NCBI GenBank assembly: GCA_963798805.1
Contig: CAWCVC010000010.1
Coordinates: 1,612,001 to 1,676,000, forward strand
Direction of reading: 5' to 3'
DNA: 64,000 nt
From: CAVZCK01 sp963798805
Lineage (GTDB): Bacteria > Pseudomonadota > Alphaproteobacteria > Rhizobiales > Rhodomicrobiaceae
In this document: piece by piece, positions 46,115 through 55,225 of the stretch
How positions within the stretch are numbered: the stretch's first letter is position 1
Layout of the letters: each line of letters starts with the position of its first letter
Made by a program: the position numbers and the translations under genes
Notes under the pieces: generated by a model
What the model saw: the letters and a program-made list of their open reading frames with translations, nothing else
Database searches by the model: none
Told to the model about the DNA's origin: nothing

Positions 46115-46889
46115 CCTGCAGCTCGCCATCTTCGCCACGGGCAGGCTGAGCTATGGGCGCGGCGAGTATTTTGCCCTCGGCGAGGACAGCGATCCGCTCG
46201 GCCTCATCCGCCGCTGCGAAAGCCTTGCTAAGGCCATCCCGAAACTCCTGGCTGAGACCGAGGCGGCGCTTTCCGCGGCGCGGGCCGATCTGCCGCGGCT
46301 CGAGCGCCAGCTGACGGGCAGCTCCTTCGCCAAGCAGGACCGGCTCGAACTCGCCAAGGCCAGACTCCATCAGCTCGAAGCCGAGCTGCAACCGCCGAAA
46401 CAGGAGGCGCGCGGGCACATGAAAGCAGCCGATCTGAATGAGGAATGGCAACGTCTCGACCCGGAGACACAAACCGCCGTCGGCACCGTCGTCGACGCGG
46501 CGCGCCGGACAGGGGGTCGCAGCGGCGAGCCCTGGCGGGAGGGTGAGGTCTATGCCTATCCGCACGCCGGTGGCGGCATCGCCTGGGGCGTCGACGGCGC
46601 GGCCGGCAATCTCTACCGGGGTGTGATGCCGGCTCCGGCGAACGGCCTCGGCCCCGGTGACTATCTGCAAGGCCTTAAGCGCGCCGGCAGCGACGAAGAG
46701 GCCTTCCATGCCGTCTTTGTGAAGCTCAGCGCCGATCCGAAACTCGACGACAAGGCGCTGACCAGCCTCGCCGGCGCCTATTGCGGCACGACCGAGAGCT
46801 GGCCGGAGCGCAGCGCCGCGCTCGGCGCCATCGAGACCGCCTTCTACGAGAAGCGCAAGCGCATCGAGGCGCAGGTGAAGCACCGCTAA
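46083..46889 (+). pseudogene. C-terminal fragment of a plasmid DNA methylase/helicase-type protein
   Basis: The frame (TTG start, no good ATG) reads LRRLDGDLQLAIFATGRLSY and GRGEYFALGEDSDPLGLIRR, then coiled-coil repeats (LLAETEAALSAARADLPRLE) and a C-terminal domain KLSADPKLDDKALTSLAGAY. This resembles the tail of large plasmid-encoded DNA methylase/helicase proteins. The catalytic regions are missing. It overlaps the truncated TraI by 32 bases, and the junction with TraI near 46070-46090 is a deletion scar. Not expected to be functional. Confidence 0.5.
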
Positions 46890-46921
46890 GGCGGGCTCAC
46901 CAAACCTTCTGAGACAAGCTG

Positions 46922-48142
46922 ATGACGGATGACCCCGACGCGAAAGCGGCGGAAGGGGCAGGGCGGCTTTACCTCGCCGTCCCTCTCGAGGAGCGCCAGG
47001 AGGTGCGCAGCCGCGGCGCCCGCTGGGACAGCCGGGCGAGGCGCTGGTATGCCCCCTCGCATCTGCCGCCTTCGCGCTTTGCCCGCTGGGCGAAGCTTGA
47101 TGGCGGCGATTCGGTGGCGGCGTTTGCCGCGGCACTCGCCGAGGCCGGCCTCATTCTCCAGGGGGCGCCGCTCATGGACGGGCGTCTCCATCGGGTACGG
47201 GTTCACGGCGACAAGCCGGGCGCGCGGAGCGGTGCTTATATCGGGCATCTCGATCGCCGGCCGGCCGGCTTTATTCAGAACTTCAAGACCGGCGAGAAGC
47301 GCAATTGGAAGGCGGTGTCGATCCCGATGCTGACGGCCGAGGAGCGGGGCCGGCTCAACCGGCAGATCTTGGCCGAGCGGGACAAGCGGGAGAAGGTGCG
47401 CGAAGCCATTCACGCCGAGACCTCTCGGCTGTTGAAGGCGTTTCTCAGCGCATTGCCGCTCGCGGGACGAGACCATCCCTATCTGCAGCGCAAAGGCGTC
47501 GATGCCCATGGCCTGCTGCTCAATACCGAAGGACCGCTCACCATCCCAGGCGGCGCGCCGAAGCCGCAATGCTGGAGCCGCAAAGGCGATCTCATCCTGC
47601 CGATCTGCGACATCGATGGCCGGCTGATCTCGGCGCAATCGATCGATGCCGCCGGGCGCAAGAGCTTTCCGCGCGGTGGACGGCTTGCCGGCGGGCACCA
47701 TCTGATCGGAGCTCCGCGCCAAGCAGGCCTTCTGGTCATCGCCGAAGGCTATGCAACCGCTGCCACCGTCCACGAGCTGACCGGCCTTGTGGTTGCCGTC
47801 GCTGTGAGTGCCGGAAATCTTGAAAAGGTTGCACGGGGTTTTCGGGACTTCGACGCCGATTTGCCCATCGTCATCGCCGGCGACAACGACCACCGCAACC
47901 CGCATGAGCTGCTGCCGAACGGCAAACCGAAGCCGAATACCGGGCGCGAGGCTGCCGCCAGAGCCGCCTCGGCTGTCGGCGGCGCGGTCCTCCTGCCGAG
48001 TTTTGCTCCAGGTCATCCCGGCACCGACTGGAATGACCTTGCTGCACACGGTAGCGAGGCCTTCTTCGAGCAATGGGAACCGCAAATGGAGGCGATGAGG
48101 ATGCATTTGGATCGGCGGTACGTCCGCGGACAACAACGTTGA
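46922..48142 (+). CDS. TraC-like DNA primase with TOPRIM and DUF5710-like domains
   Basis: 406 residues. The N-terminus GRLYLAVPLEERQEVRSRGA with RWDSRARRWYAPS resembles the DUF5710 zinc-binding-like module. Residues about 200-310 include LPICDIDGRLISAQSIDAAG, and VIAEGYATAATVHELTG with VIAGDNDHR carry the TOPRIM metal-binding acidic residues of DnaG-type primases. The shape matches TraC-like plasmid primases, which prime replication of transferred DNA strands. It is 32 bases downstream of the broken methylase fragment. Confidence 0.82.
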   Translation: MTDDPDAKAAEGAGRLYLAVPLEERQEVRSRGARWDSRARRWYAPSHLPPSRFARWAKLDGGDSVAAFAAALAEAGLILQGAPLMDGRLHRVRVHGDKPGARSGAYIGHLDRRPAGFIQNFKTGEKRNWKAVSIPMLTAEERGRLNRQILAERDKREKVREAIHAETSRLLKAFLSALPLAGRDHPYLQRKGVDAHGLLLNTEGPLTIPGGAPKPQCWSRKGDLILPICDIDGRLISAQSIDAAGRKSFPRGGRLAGGHHLIGAPRQAGLLVIAEGYATAATVHELTGLVVAVAVSAGNLEKVARGFRDFDADLPIVIAGDNDHRNPHELLPNGKPKPNTGREAAARAASAVGGAVLLPSFAPGHPGTDWNDLAAHGSEAFFEQWEPQMEAMRMHLDRRYVRGQQR

Positions 48143-48311
48143 GCAACTAGGAGGCTAACCGAGAGCGCATTTACCCAAAGTCGCGGAACACACCGCCCTG
48201 CTAACCGCCTGCTGCAAGGACCATGAAATGACATTGTCCGGTCATTTGCCGCTTAGACGACGAGAAGCACACCAATTAAGGGCCGAAAATGACCCCGTTA
48301 GAGGCCTGATC

Positions 48312-49499
48312 ATGGGCAGCGTGATCGCGTATCCTCAAAAGCCTTCGAGCCCAAAACCACCAAGCAAATCATTAAGGGCTGAAGCGCTCAGAGCCTCAAA
48401 ATTGAGAGCTATCGATTTCGGTAGCTGGCGACGTCTTATCGCCGATCGGCAGTCGTACCGGATCGGCGTTCGGGGGAATTGTGTGTTGCAAGGCACTGAC
48501 CCACGAGGGAGCAGCGACCGGCGTGATCACATCCCGCCCTCAGCTATCCAGCTATCGTCTCGAGCAGAAATTGATTTGCACCCCGGCCACCGCCCCACCG
48601 CGACGGACGAAGCAATCGAGATTCTACAAGAGCGTGGTGATTTGTATGAGCGCAGCGGCGAGCTTGTACGCGTCTGTGGCAATCACATGCTTCCCGTGGA
48701 CGAAAATTGGCTCATAGACTATCTCGCTCGCCATATTCGCTTTTTCCGCTTCAAACAAAATGGCGACAACTGGATCCGTCGTGAGGCAGATCCGCCCAGC
48801 TGGCTAGCCAAGGTTATCATTGCCAAAACCGGCGAGCGTGGGCTGCAGGAGCTGACAGGTGTCATCACGGCACCGACTTTACGTCCCGATGGCTCTCTTA
48901 TGGATCAGCCCGGCTTTGATCCGGCAACCGGTCTGCTCCTTCAGGCTGCCGATTGGCCCAGCATCCCGCTCCATCCGGATCCCGCACAGCTGCGGCGTGC
49001 CTGGAATGTCTTGTGGCGACCATTCTTAGAGTTCCCGTTTGCATCTTGCGAGGATTGCGGTGCGACGGTCGCCGCCATTCTGACCGCAACAGTACGCCGG
49101 ACTCTTCCAAGAGCTCCAGCAATCAGCTTCGACGCGCCAAGCGCGGGCAGCGGCAAGACGTTGCTGGCAACCTGCATCGCCGAGCTTGCCGGCGGTGAAG
49201 TCGCCGTCGTGCCTGAATGCAGGGATGAGGAGGAATTGCGCAAGCGCCTCCTTTCATCCCTGCGAGCGGGTCAGCCTTCAATCCTGCTCGACAATGTCAA
49301 AGGTCAATTCGCCTCTTCCGCGCTCGAGGCCTTTCTTACCGACGACAAATTATTCCGATCGGCTGCCGGGCGCTTCGCAAATGGTCCGGTTGCCGACCAA
49401 CGTGCTGGTTCTAATCAGCGGCAACAACTTCCTGCCGCGGGGCGATCTTTGGAGGCGTATTGTCACCACGCGAATCGACCCGAAAGCCGAACACGCTGA
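48312..49499 (+). pseudogene. Primase-helicase, N-terminal part (second copy)
   Basis: The frame from MGSVIAYPQKPSSP carries TDEAIEILQERGDLYERSGE, then the helicase segment WRPFLEFPFASCEDCGATVA. The Walker A SFDAPSAGSGKTLLATCIAE and Walker B SILLDNVKGQF follow. It is homologous in design to 8221-11963. At about 49370 an extra base shifts the frame (one frame reads LFRSAAGRFANG), and the C-terminal part lies in the next frame (49186-50055 open frame). The gene is broken, but at a different place from the first copy. Confidence 0.78.
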
Positions 49500-50055
49500 A
49501 AGGCGGCGCTTCGAATTCGATGCGAGGGGCTACTGCCGGGACAACCGGCAAATGCTGGTCGCCGCAGCTCTCACACTCTTGCGAGGCTTCATTGACGCCG
49601 GAAGGCCGCGCGTCACCAATGACCGGCTTGCCTCATTCGAGGCGTGGGATGATCTGATCCGCCAATGTGTGCTGTGGATGGCCAACCAGGAAATTGCCCA
49701 ACTCGGCGATCCCACCGCGTCAATTGCCAACGCGAAGGAACGCGAGCCGGAACGGCAGAAGCTTGCTGCCTTCCTCGAAACAACAGCGGCTATCATGGGC
49801 GTTGGTGCGGATGGTGTCCGCTGGCGCACGGGGGATCTCATCCAACGAGCGAAAAACGCTCCACTGATCGATGAGAGCGGACAGGCGCTTCACGACGTGC
49901 TTCTCGAGATTGCTGGAGAACGTCAGAGCATCAATCCTCGCATTCTCGGCCGCTGGATCGAGCGGCACACGGATGACCGCTGCGGCGGTCTTTATATCAA
50001 GCGCGCAGGCGAGCGCCGCCATGCAGCCTTATGGCAAATTCGAAGCTGTGAGTGA
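49186..50055 (+). pseudogene. Primase-helicase, C-terminal part (second copy)
   Basis: The true shared region starts about 49370 (LPGASQMVRLPTNVLVLISG and NNFLPRGDLWRRIVTTRIDP), the sensor and arginine region of the ATPase, then LRGFIDAGRPRVTNDRLASF. The C-terminal domain RWIERHTDDRCGGLYIKRAG follows. The first 60 codons of this open frame are chance sequence overlapping the other frame. Together with 48312-49499 it makes one gene with a one-base insertion. Confidence 0.75.
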
Positions 50056-50110
50056 GCTTTTTTACTGATCCTCTTGATATTAAGGCCAATTGGAAAGGAG
50101 AGGGAATGCC

Positions 50111-50356
50111 ATGCCCAGATTTCGGCCCGAAACTGAAGCGGCTAAGGCCCTCGGAATTCCACTCTCAACCTTCCGGTATTGGGTTTCTATCGGCTTATTG
50201 CCAATAGCTATTCGCGATCTTGGCCTTTATGATATGAAAGCGCTTCATACAGCTTGCGACAGACTTTCAGGTCTCGGCTCACCTGACAATGCGCTCGATC
50301 TGTGGCGCGAGCAAAGGATGGCAAGACACGGCACGCGTAAGACTGAAGGGGATTAA
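50111..50356 (+). CDS. AlpA-family HTH excisionase
   Basis: 81 residues from MPRFRPETEAAKALGIPLST. The HTH AAKALGIPLSTFRYWVSIGL is followed by PIAIRDLGLYDMKALHTACD, a typical AlpA-like arrangement. A good AAGGAGAGGG site precedes the ATG by about 9 bases; the longer TTG start at 50090 is unlikely. Its last 68 bases overlap the integrase gene in another frame. It likely helps excision together with that integrase. Confidence 0.75.
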   Translation: MPRFRPETEAAKALGIPLSTFRYWVSIGLLPIAIRDLGLYDMKALHTACDRLSGLGSPDNALDLWREQRMARHGTRKTEGD

Positions 50357-51344
50357 CAAGGTCACGACGAGACTCGCGGATGGCAGGCTTGTCACCTACT
50401 GGTACGCATGGAAAGGCGGGCCACGCCTGACAGGGCATCCAGGTTCGCCGGATTTTGTAGAAAGCTATTACGCGTCTCATCAGAATAGGCAAAAGGTCAA
50501 TCCCTCCGCATTTCACTTTGTGATTTACCAGTATAAACAGAGTAGAGAATTTTTGGATTTAGCAGACAAGACTCGAAAAGATTATACGAAATATATATAT
50601 CTTGTTGAGGAGGCATTTGCTGATTTGCCCATGCGGGCACTCGGTGACCCTCGGGTCACGAGTGACTTCCTCGATTGGCGCGACCGCTTCCCGGGTGAGC
50701 GTCAGCGGGATTATGCTTGGTCAGTTCTGATGCGCATCATTTCGTGGGCACGCGGTCAAGGTCTGACAGATTATCGTCCTCCCTCTCGTATCAAGCGAAG
50801 CTACAAAGCTGACCGTGCCGATAAAATCTGGTTGCCGGAGCATATCGAGGCGTTTCGAACGATCGCGCCTGAACCGCTCTGGTGGGCCTTGGTGCTTGCC
50901 CTCGAAACGGGCCAGCGGCAGGGCGATCTCCTGCGTCTTGCCTCGAGCGCCTTTGATGGTTCTTGGATTCAGCTCAAACAGCAAAAAACCGGTCGCCGCG
51001 TTGCAGTGCCGGTTAGCGAAGACCTGCGCGCAACCTTGCAAACGATCCCCCGGATCTCGCCTCTCATTCTGACGTCAAGTCGGGGACGCCCATGGACCAG
51101 CGACGGCTTCAGAACCTCATGGGCCAAGGCTGTGAAGCAAGCGAACATCGAAGGCCTCACATTTCATGATCTTCGCGGCACGGCGGTCACGCGCCTAGCG
51201 GAGGCTGGATGCACAGAAGCCGAAATCGCCTCCGTCACAGGACACAAGCTCGGCAGCGTGAGCGCGATTTTGGATCGGTATCTTGCTCGCACCAAGGGAC
51301 TGGCCCTTGCCGCGATCACCAAACTCGATACGTACAAAAAATGA
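50289..51344 (+). CDS. Tyrosine recombinase (integrase)
   Basis: 351 residues. The catalytic set is present: Arg in LALETGQRQGDLLRLASSAF, HxxR in FHDLRGTAVTRLAEAGCT, His in SVTGHKLGSVSAIL, and the Tyr in DRYLARTKGLA. The N-terminal GINKVTTRLADGRLVTYWYA is a phage-type arm-binding segment. The ATG at 50289 is out of family; a start near ARVRLKGINK (about 50331) would be usual, but the codon there is ACG. A tRNA-Lys fragment lies 75 bases downstream, so this integrase targets tRNA-Lys. Confidence 0.9.
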   Translation: MRSICGASKGWQDTARVRLKGINKVTTRLADGRLVTYWYAWKGGPRLTGHPGSPDFVESYYASHQNRQKVNPSAFHFVIYQYKQSREFLDLADKTRKDYTKYIYLVEEAFADLPMRALGDPRVTSDFLDWRDRFPGERQRDYAWSVLMRIISWARGQGLTDYRPPSRIKRSYKADRADKIWLPEHIEAFRTIAPEPLWWALVLALETGQRQGDLLRLASSAFDGSWIQLKQQKTGRRVAVPVSEDLRATLQTIPRISPLILTSSRGRPWTSDGFRTSWAKAVKQANIEGLTFHDLRGTAVTRLAEAGCTEAEIASVTGHKLGSVSAILDRYLARTKGLALAAITKLDTYKK

Positions 51345-51418
51345 ACGATTTTTCCCAAATGAACTCCCAAACGCCCCGACGCAGCCAAGGCCATTTAGGA
51401 CTAACCGTTTGATTTTAT

Positions 51419-51466
51419 TGGTGGGCGCACAAGGATTCGAACCTTGGACCCGCTGATTAAGAGTCA
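51419..51466 (-). other. tRNA-Lys(CTT) 3' fragment, attachment site
   Basis: Read on the minus strand, the anticodon loop CTCTTAA carries CTT, and the anticodon stem 3' strand is TCAGC. The T arm CAAGG-TTCGAAT-CCTTG is at 51430-51446. The acceptor strand TGCGCCC, the discriminator A and CCA (51421-51419) follow. The 5' half of the tRNA is absent, so this is a recombination footprint of an integrase, not a working tRNA. It lies 75 bases from the integrase stop. Confidence 0.82.
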
Positions 51467-51609
51467 CGTTTTCCGACCCGACAATAATGCGCTGTACATA
51501 GCAATATCAATAACTTACATTGTTTCGTCCGTCACAATTACACCGGAATTTCCCGTAATTATGGCCATTCATGTTAGCCCGGTGTTAGCCGCAAACTATC
51601 CGGATCACC

Positions 51610-52779
51610 ATGTCGAACAACAGGCAGGCCCGCATCGGCGTGGCTCAGGTCAACGCCCTTAAGCCCGACGAAATAATCCGCGACACGGAGGTGAAAGGCT
51701 TTGGCATTCGCTGCCGCAGCGGCACGCCAAGCTACTTTCTGCAAACCCGCATCAAGGGCCGGCTGCGCTGGATCACCATCGGCAAGCACGGCTCGCCCTG
51801 GACACCGGCAAAGGCGCGCGACGAGGCGCAACGGCTGCTGCGCGCCATTGCGGAAGGTGGAGACCCCGCGATGGAGAAGCAGCAATCGCTGCGCGCCAGT
51901 ACGGTCGCGGAGGCAACGGCGCTGTTTATGTCCCGTCACGGTCCGCATCTGGCCGCGCGCACCCGGCATGACTATCAGCGCCTTTTCGATACGACGATCC
52001 TTCCCGTTTTCGGCAAACGCCGCATCCATGACGTGAACGCTGTCGAGGTCGAGCGCTTTCATGCCGGCATGATGGCCACGCCGCGCAAGGCTAATCTGGC
52101 GGTTGCGATCCTCTCCACGCTCATGAATTGGCTCGAAAGCCAGAAATTACGTCCCAGGCACTCGAACCCGTGCGCCGACATCAAACGTTTCAAGGAAAAT
52201 CACCGCGAGCGGTTCCTGACGCAGGCGGAGCTCGACCGGCTGGGCGCCGTCCTTGCCGATGCCGAGCGGGAAGGGGAGAATATCTATGTGATCGCCGCTA
52301 TACGGCTCCTGATCCTCACAGGAGCTCGCCTCAGTGAAATCCTCACCCTCAAATGGGAGTACATCGACTTCGAGCGTGGACTGATTTTTCTGCCGAAGTC
52401 GAAGACCGGTGCCAAGCCGATCTTTCTCAATCAGACGGCGATGCAGGTGCTGCACGCCATGCCGCGCGTCGAAGGCAATCCGCACGTCATCATCGGCGCT
52501 GCGGCCGGATCGCATCTGGTCAATCTGCAGAAGGCCTGGCGCCGCCTTCGCGGCCGGGCCGGACTTGGCGAGGTGCGGCTGCATGACCTGCGCCATTCCT
52601 TTGCCAGTTTCGCTGCCGCCCAGGGCGCTTCGCTGTTGATGATCGGTAAGCTGCTCGGTCACACGCAGGCGCAGACCACACAACGCTACGCCCATCTCGT
52701 TGCCGATCCGGTGCGAAATGTTGCCGAAAATGTCGGCAATCGGCTTGCGCCGTCGCTCGCGCCGCATTCCGCCAAATAA
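51610..52779 (+). CDS. Tyrosine recombinase (integrase)
   Basis: 389 residues. An arm-binding N-terminus (VKGFGIRCRSGTPSYFLQTR, then GRLRWITIGKHGSPWTPAKA) belongs to the phage integrase DUF4102-like group. Catalytic residues are Arg in LILTGARLSEILTLKWE, HxxR in LHDLRHSFASFAAAQG, His in LLGHTQAQTTQ, and Tyr in RYAHLVADPVR. It is intact and is followed by the HTH and four-TM genes, which is the same module type as at 13006-15707 but in another order. Confidence 0.92.
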   Translation: MSNNRQARIGVAQVNALKPDEIIRDTEVKGFGIRCRSGTPSYFLQTRIKGRLRWITIGKHGSPWTPAKARDEAQRLLRAIAEGGDPAMEKQQSLRASTVAEATALFMSRHGPHLAARTRHDYQRLFDTTILPVFGKRRIHDVNAVEVERFHAGMMATPRKANLAVAILSTLMNWLESQKLRPRHSNPCADIKRFKENHRERFLTQAELDRLGAVLADAEREGENIYVIAAIRLLILTGARLSEILTLKWEYIDFERGLIFLPKSKTGAKPIFLNQTAMQVLHAMPRVEGNPHVIIGAAAGSHLVNLQKAWRRLRGRAGLGEVRLHDLRHSFASFAAAQGASLLMIGKLLGHTQAQTTQRYAHLVADPVRNVAENVGNRLAPSLAPHSAK

Positions 52780-52961
52780 CCAGGATGCTACATCAGCCGC
52801 GAATGCCGGCGGATTATCCGCAGTTGGATAGGCGCATTTGCGATTATGCGATTTTTCGCAAAATTACATTTCTTTAAAATCGTTTCCGCAACATATCGCT
52901 GATTGTACGCGGAATTTCGCTGTTTCACGCTGCTTCTCATCAACAGCTGAGAGGCACGCTC

Positions 52962-53195
52962 ATGATCCAGTCCCATCCTGCTTCACGTTACCTCACCACC
53001 GCCCAGGCGGCCGAAGTGCTGAGCCTCTCGGCGCGCACGCTGGAGCGTATGCGCGTTGATGGCAGCGGGCCGCCCTTTCTCAAAGCCGGGGGCGGAAAGC
53101 GCTCACGCGTCCTTTATGCGCTGACCGACATCGAGACCTGGCTCTCCGGTCACCGCTTCGGCTCGACCTCCGAATACCCCCGCCACTCGCTGTGA
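52962..53195 (+). CDS. Excisionase/MerR-type HTH protein
   Basis: 77 residues from MIQSHPASRYLTTAQAAEVL. The HTH YLTTAQAAEVLSLSARTLER followed by MRVDGSGPPFLKAGG resembles helix-turn-helix excisionases (HTH_17 type); DIETWLSGHR closes it. It lies between the integrase and the four-TM gene and may control both. Confidence 0.82.
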   Translation: MIQSHPASRYLTTAQAAEVLSLSARTLERMRVDGSGPPFLKAGGGKRSRVLYALTDIETWLSGHRFGSTSEYPRHSL

Positions 53196-53201
53196 GGTCC
53201 C

Positions 53202-54359
53202 ATGCGCTGGTTTGTTGCCATCCTCGGCCTGCCCATGGTGCTCGGCCTCACCGCCGTCTCCGTTGTCATGAATTTCCGCTTCGGCCTCTTGCTCGGGCGC
53301 TCGCATCTGGACGGCCTCATCTACGCCTCCGCGAGCGCCTGCGCCGATATCCTCAAATGCTTGATCCCGATCGTTCTTGGCTGGAGCTGGGCGAACCGCC
53401 GCCTTTTCATCACCTTGGCGGCAGGCCTGCTGTTTCTGATCTTCACCGCCTATTCCGTCACGTCATCGCTCGGCTACGCCGCGATCAATCGCGCGGAACG
53501 TTCCGGCCAGCGCGCTGCCGAAATCTCCCGCCACCGCGATCTGCGCGCCGAACTCGACCACAAACTGGCTCAGCGCACCAGTCTGCCGGCCTTCCGGCCT
53601 GCGGCGACGCTCGACGCCGAATTGCTGGCGACCCGCCAGCATGCGCGTTGGACCGCCACACGCGGTTGCGCGCAAGCGACGCTGGTGGAAAGCCGCGCTT
53701 TCTGCGACAGCTATTTCCGGCTGAAAGCGGAGCGCGCGACCGCCGAGGCGGCAACACGTCTCGATGAAGAGATCGCGGGCCTGCGGCGGCAAGTTGCCGG
53801 CTTGAGCGAAGCAGCCCAGACCGGCGCCGCCGATCCGCAGCTGGAGCTTATCGCCCAGATTCTCTCCCTCGGGCAGGATACCGCCAGGCTCGCCCTCACG
53901 ATTCTATTGTCGGCGCTCGTCGAATGCGGTTCAGCTTTCGGCTTCACGATCGTGCTTGCCATGTGGAACCATCCTGCTGCCAGGCATCAGTCCACAGACA
54001 ATACGGGTATGGCGCCTGTTGAAGCTCCGCCAGTTGCGACGGGGCTGGAACGGCAGCCCGTTTCGCTTCCCCCGCCGCCGGCCGCGCGACCCATGCTTGA
54101 GGCACAAGACACCCGGTCTGTTACCGCCTGGGCCGATGCGCGGCTGATGGACTGTCCACGCCGCAAGATATTCGCCGCCACCCTCTACGCCGATTACGTC
54201 AAATGGTCCCACGATAAGGCAGGGGCCAATCCGGTGACCTGGACGGCATTCGCACTCTGGATGGCAGACGCCGGCCATGCTGAAAACGTCAGCGAAGCCG
54301 GCCGGATATTCTACCTCGGTATCGGTTTAAGAGAGCGAGCCGTAATCGTTGGTGACTAA
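53202..54359 (+). CDS. Four-TM membrane protein with Cys-pair coiled-coil domain (paralogue B)
   Basis: 385 residues. Spans lie at about 4-25, 44-63, 68-90 and 225-247. A coiled-coil region of about 130 residues between spans three and four contains Cys156 and Cys168, 11 residues apart, exactly the spacing of Cys160/Cys172 in paralogue A. The C-terminal domain (FAATLYADYVKWSHDKAGAN) is helical and cytoplasmic. Sequence identity between the paralogues is low, so conservation of layout and Cys spacing is informative. It follows the HTH gene by 6 bases. Function unknown. Confidence 0.75.
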   Translation: MRWFVAILGLPMVLGLTAVSVVMNFRFGLLLGRSHLDGLIYASASACADILKCLIPIVLGWSWANRRLFITLAAGLLFLIFTAYSVTSSLGYAAINRAERSGQRAAEISRHRDLRAELDHKLAQRTSLPAFRPAATLDAELLATRQHARWTATRGCAQATLVESRAFCDSYFRLKAERATAEAATRLDEEIAGLRRQVAGLSEAAQTGAADPQLELIAQILSLGQDTARLALTILLSALVECGSAFGFTIVLAMWNHPAARHQSTDNTGMAPVEAPPVATGLERQPVSLPPPPAARPMLEAQDTRSVTAWADARLMDCPRRKIFAATLYADYVKWSHDKAGANPVTWTAFALWMADAGHAENVSEAGRIFYLGIGLRERAVIVGD

Positions 54360-54742
54360 GCTCGGGACGATGCCCACTACAGACGGTTGAGACGGCTGCA
54401 TTCTTGTCGTGGTTTTGCCGTCGGGTTTCGATCCGTCAGTGTATGTTCGGGACGTATTGATTTATCCTGAGGCATTTATGATTGGGGCAGGGGGCTTGGG
54501 CGGCCCCTCCAGGCCGGGCTCGCGTGAACGGAGCCACTGCGTGTCTCCGCCCTTCGGGCTTGGATCCCTGCCGCGGCAATATTCCTTACTCACGACTGCG
54601 CAATAATACTGGAATTGCTTTTGTCGAAACGTGAAGGGTCTGTGTATAGGCCTGTGGATATTTAACCAAATCTTAACAAACAAATTGAGAAAAATTAACT
54701 ATGCATAGTCTCGGTATCAACCATAACCCTGGAGGAAAAGTT
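54360..54742. other. AT-rich intergenic region
   Basis: No gene. It contains a sequence close to a DnaA box (TGTGGATAT at 54653-54661) beside an AT-rich stretch (54660-54700), but this alone does not show an origin. Confidence 0.3.
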
Positions 54743-54895
54743 ATGACTACCGAGACCAAACCTAAGAAATCCTATTTCAACCGCAAGAAACACGAGAAGC
54801 CGCAGGAGGAAAAGCCCGCTGCGGCGGAAGCCGAGGCTCAGCCGCAAGAGCGCAAGTACGAGCCAATCCGGCAACGGCGGAAGCGCGCGAGCTGA
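54743..54895 (+). CDS. Small Lys/Glu-rich protein
   Basis: 50 residues, MTTETKPKKSYFNRKKHEKP, then AAAEAEAQPQERKYEPI and RQRRKRAS. GGAGGAAAAG precedes the ATG by 2-12 bases. Strongly charged, probably unfolded, possibly nucleic-acid binding. It could be joined to the adjacent frame by a shift. Confidence 0.55.
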   Translation: MTTETKPKKSYFNRKKHEKPQEEKPAAAEAEAQPQERKYEPIRQRRKRAS

Positions 54896-55116
54896 TCAAC
54901 GAGACCGGGCGTGCCGCCGCTTACGCAGCGGAAGCTCTCGTGCCGAACAGCGCACGCAATCGCTCAGGCCAGGTCGCGAAGGTCCGACGCGAATTGCAGA
55001 CAGATGCGGTTGGGGATCTGATTGCACAGGGCAAGATCAAATTGCCCGAGCGCCCTGCTGCGAGCCATGCCGCGCGCGCTCGCCACGGCGCTGAAAGCCC
55101 TATCGAAATCAGCTAA
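54765..55116 (+). other. Open frame without start, gene remnant or frameshifted tail
   Basis: One frame is open from about 54765 to the stop at 55114-55116 and reads TAEARELINETGRAAAYAAE, then ALVPNSARNRSGQVAKVRRE and LQTDAVGDLIAQGKIKLPER. The composition is protein-like and no ATG lies at its start. A frameshift joining it to the gene at 54743-54895 would give one protein of about 120 residues. This is only a suggestion. Confidence 0.35.
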
Positions 55117-55225
55117 TCCGCATGAGGCGGCGCGTACCCGCCGCCGGCCCGGAACCCGTGCTCACTACGCCGCACGGATGTCCGGGCCGTGTGTCTCTAA
55201 GTGATTGGCGTAGAAAGGATTTACC

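Noticed and set aside
46886..48136. Minus-strand frame of 416 codons
   Set aside because: It is antisense to the TOPRIM/TraC-like gene, which has clear motifs in the other direction.
51419..51466. Complete tRNA-Lys gene
   Set aside because: The 5' anticodon strand mispairs at its outer two positions and there is no D arm or acceptor 5' strand.
54409..54606. Small plus-strand frame of 65 codons
   Set aside because: Low-complexity, no ribosome-binding site, in an AT/GC-mixed intergenic region.
54653..54661. DnaA box and chromosomal origin
   Set aside because: A single near-match with an AT-rich stretch is not enough for an origin.
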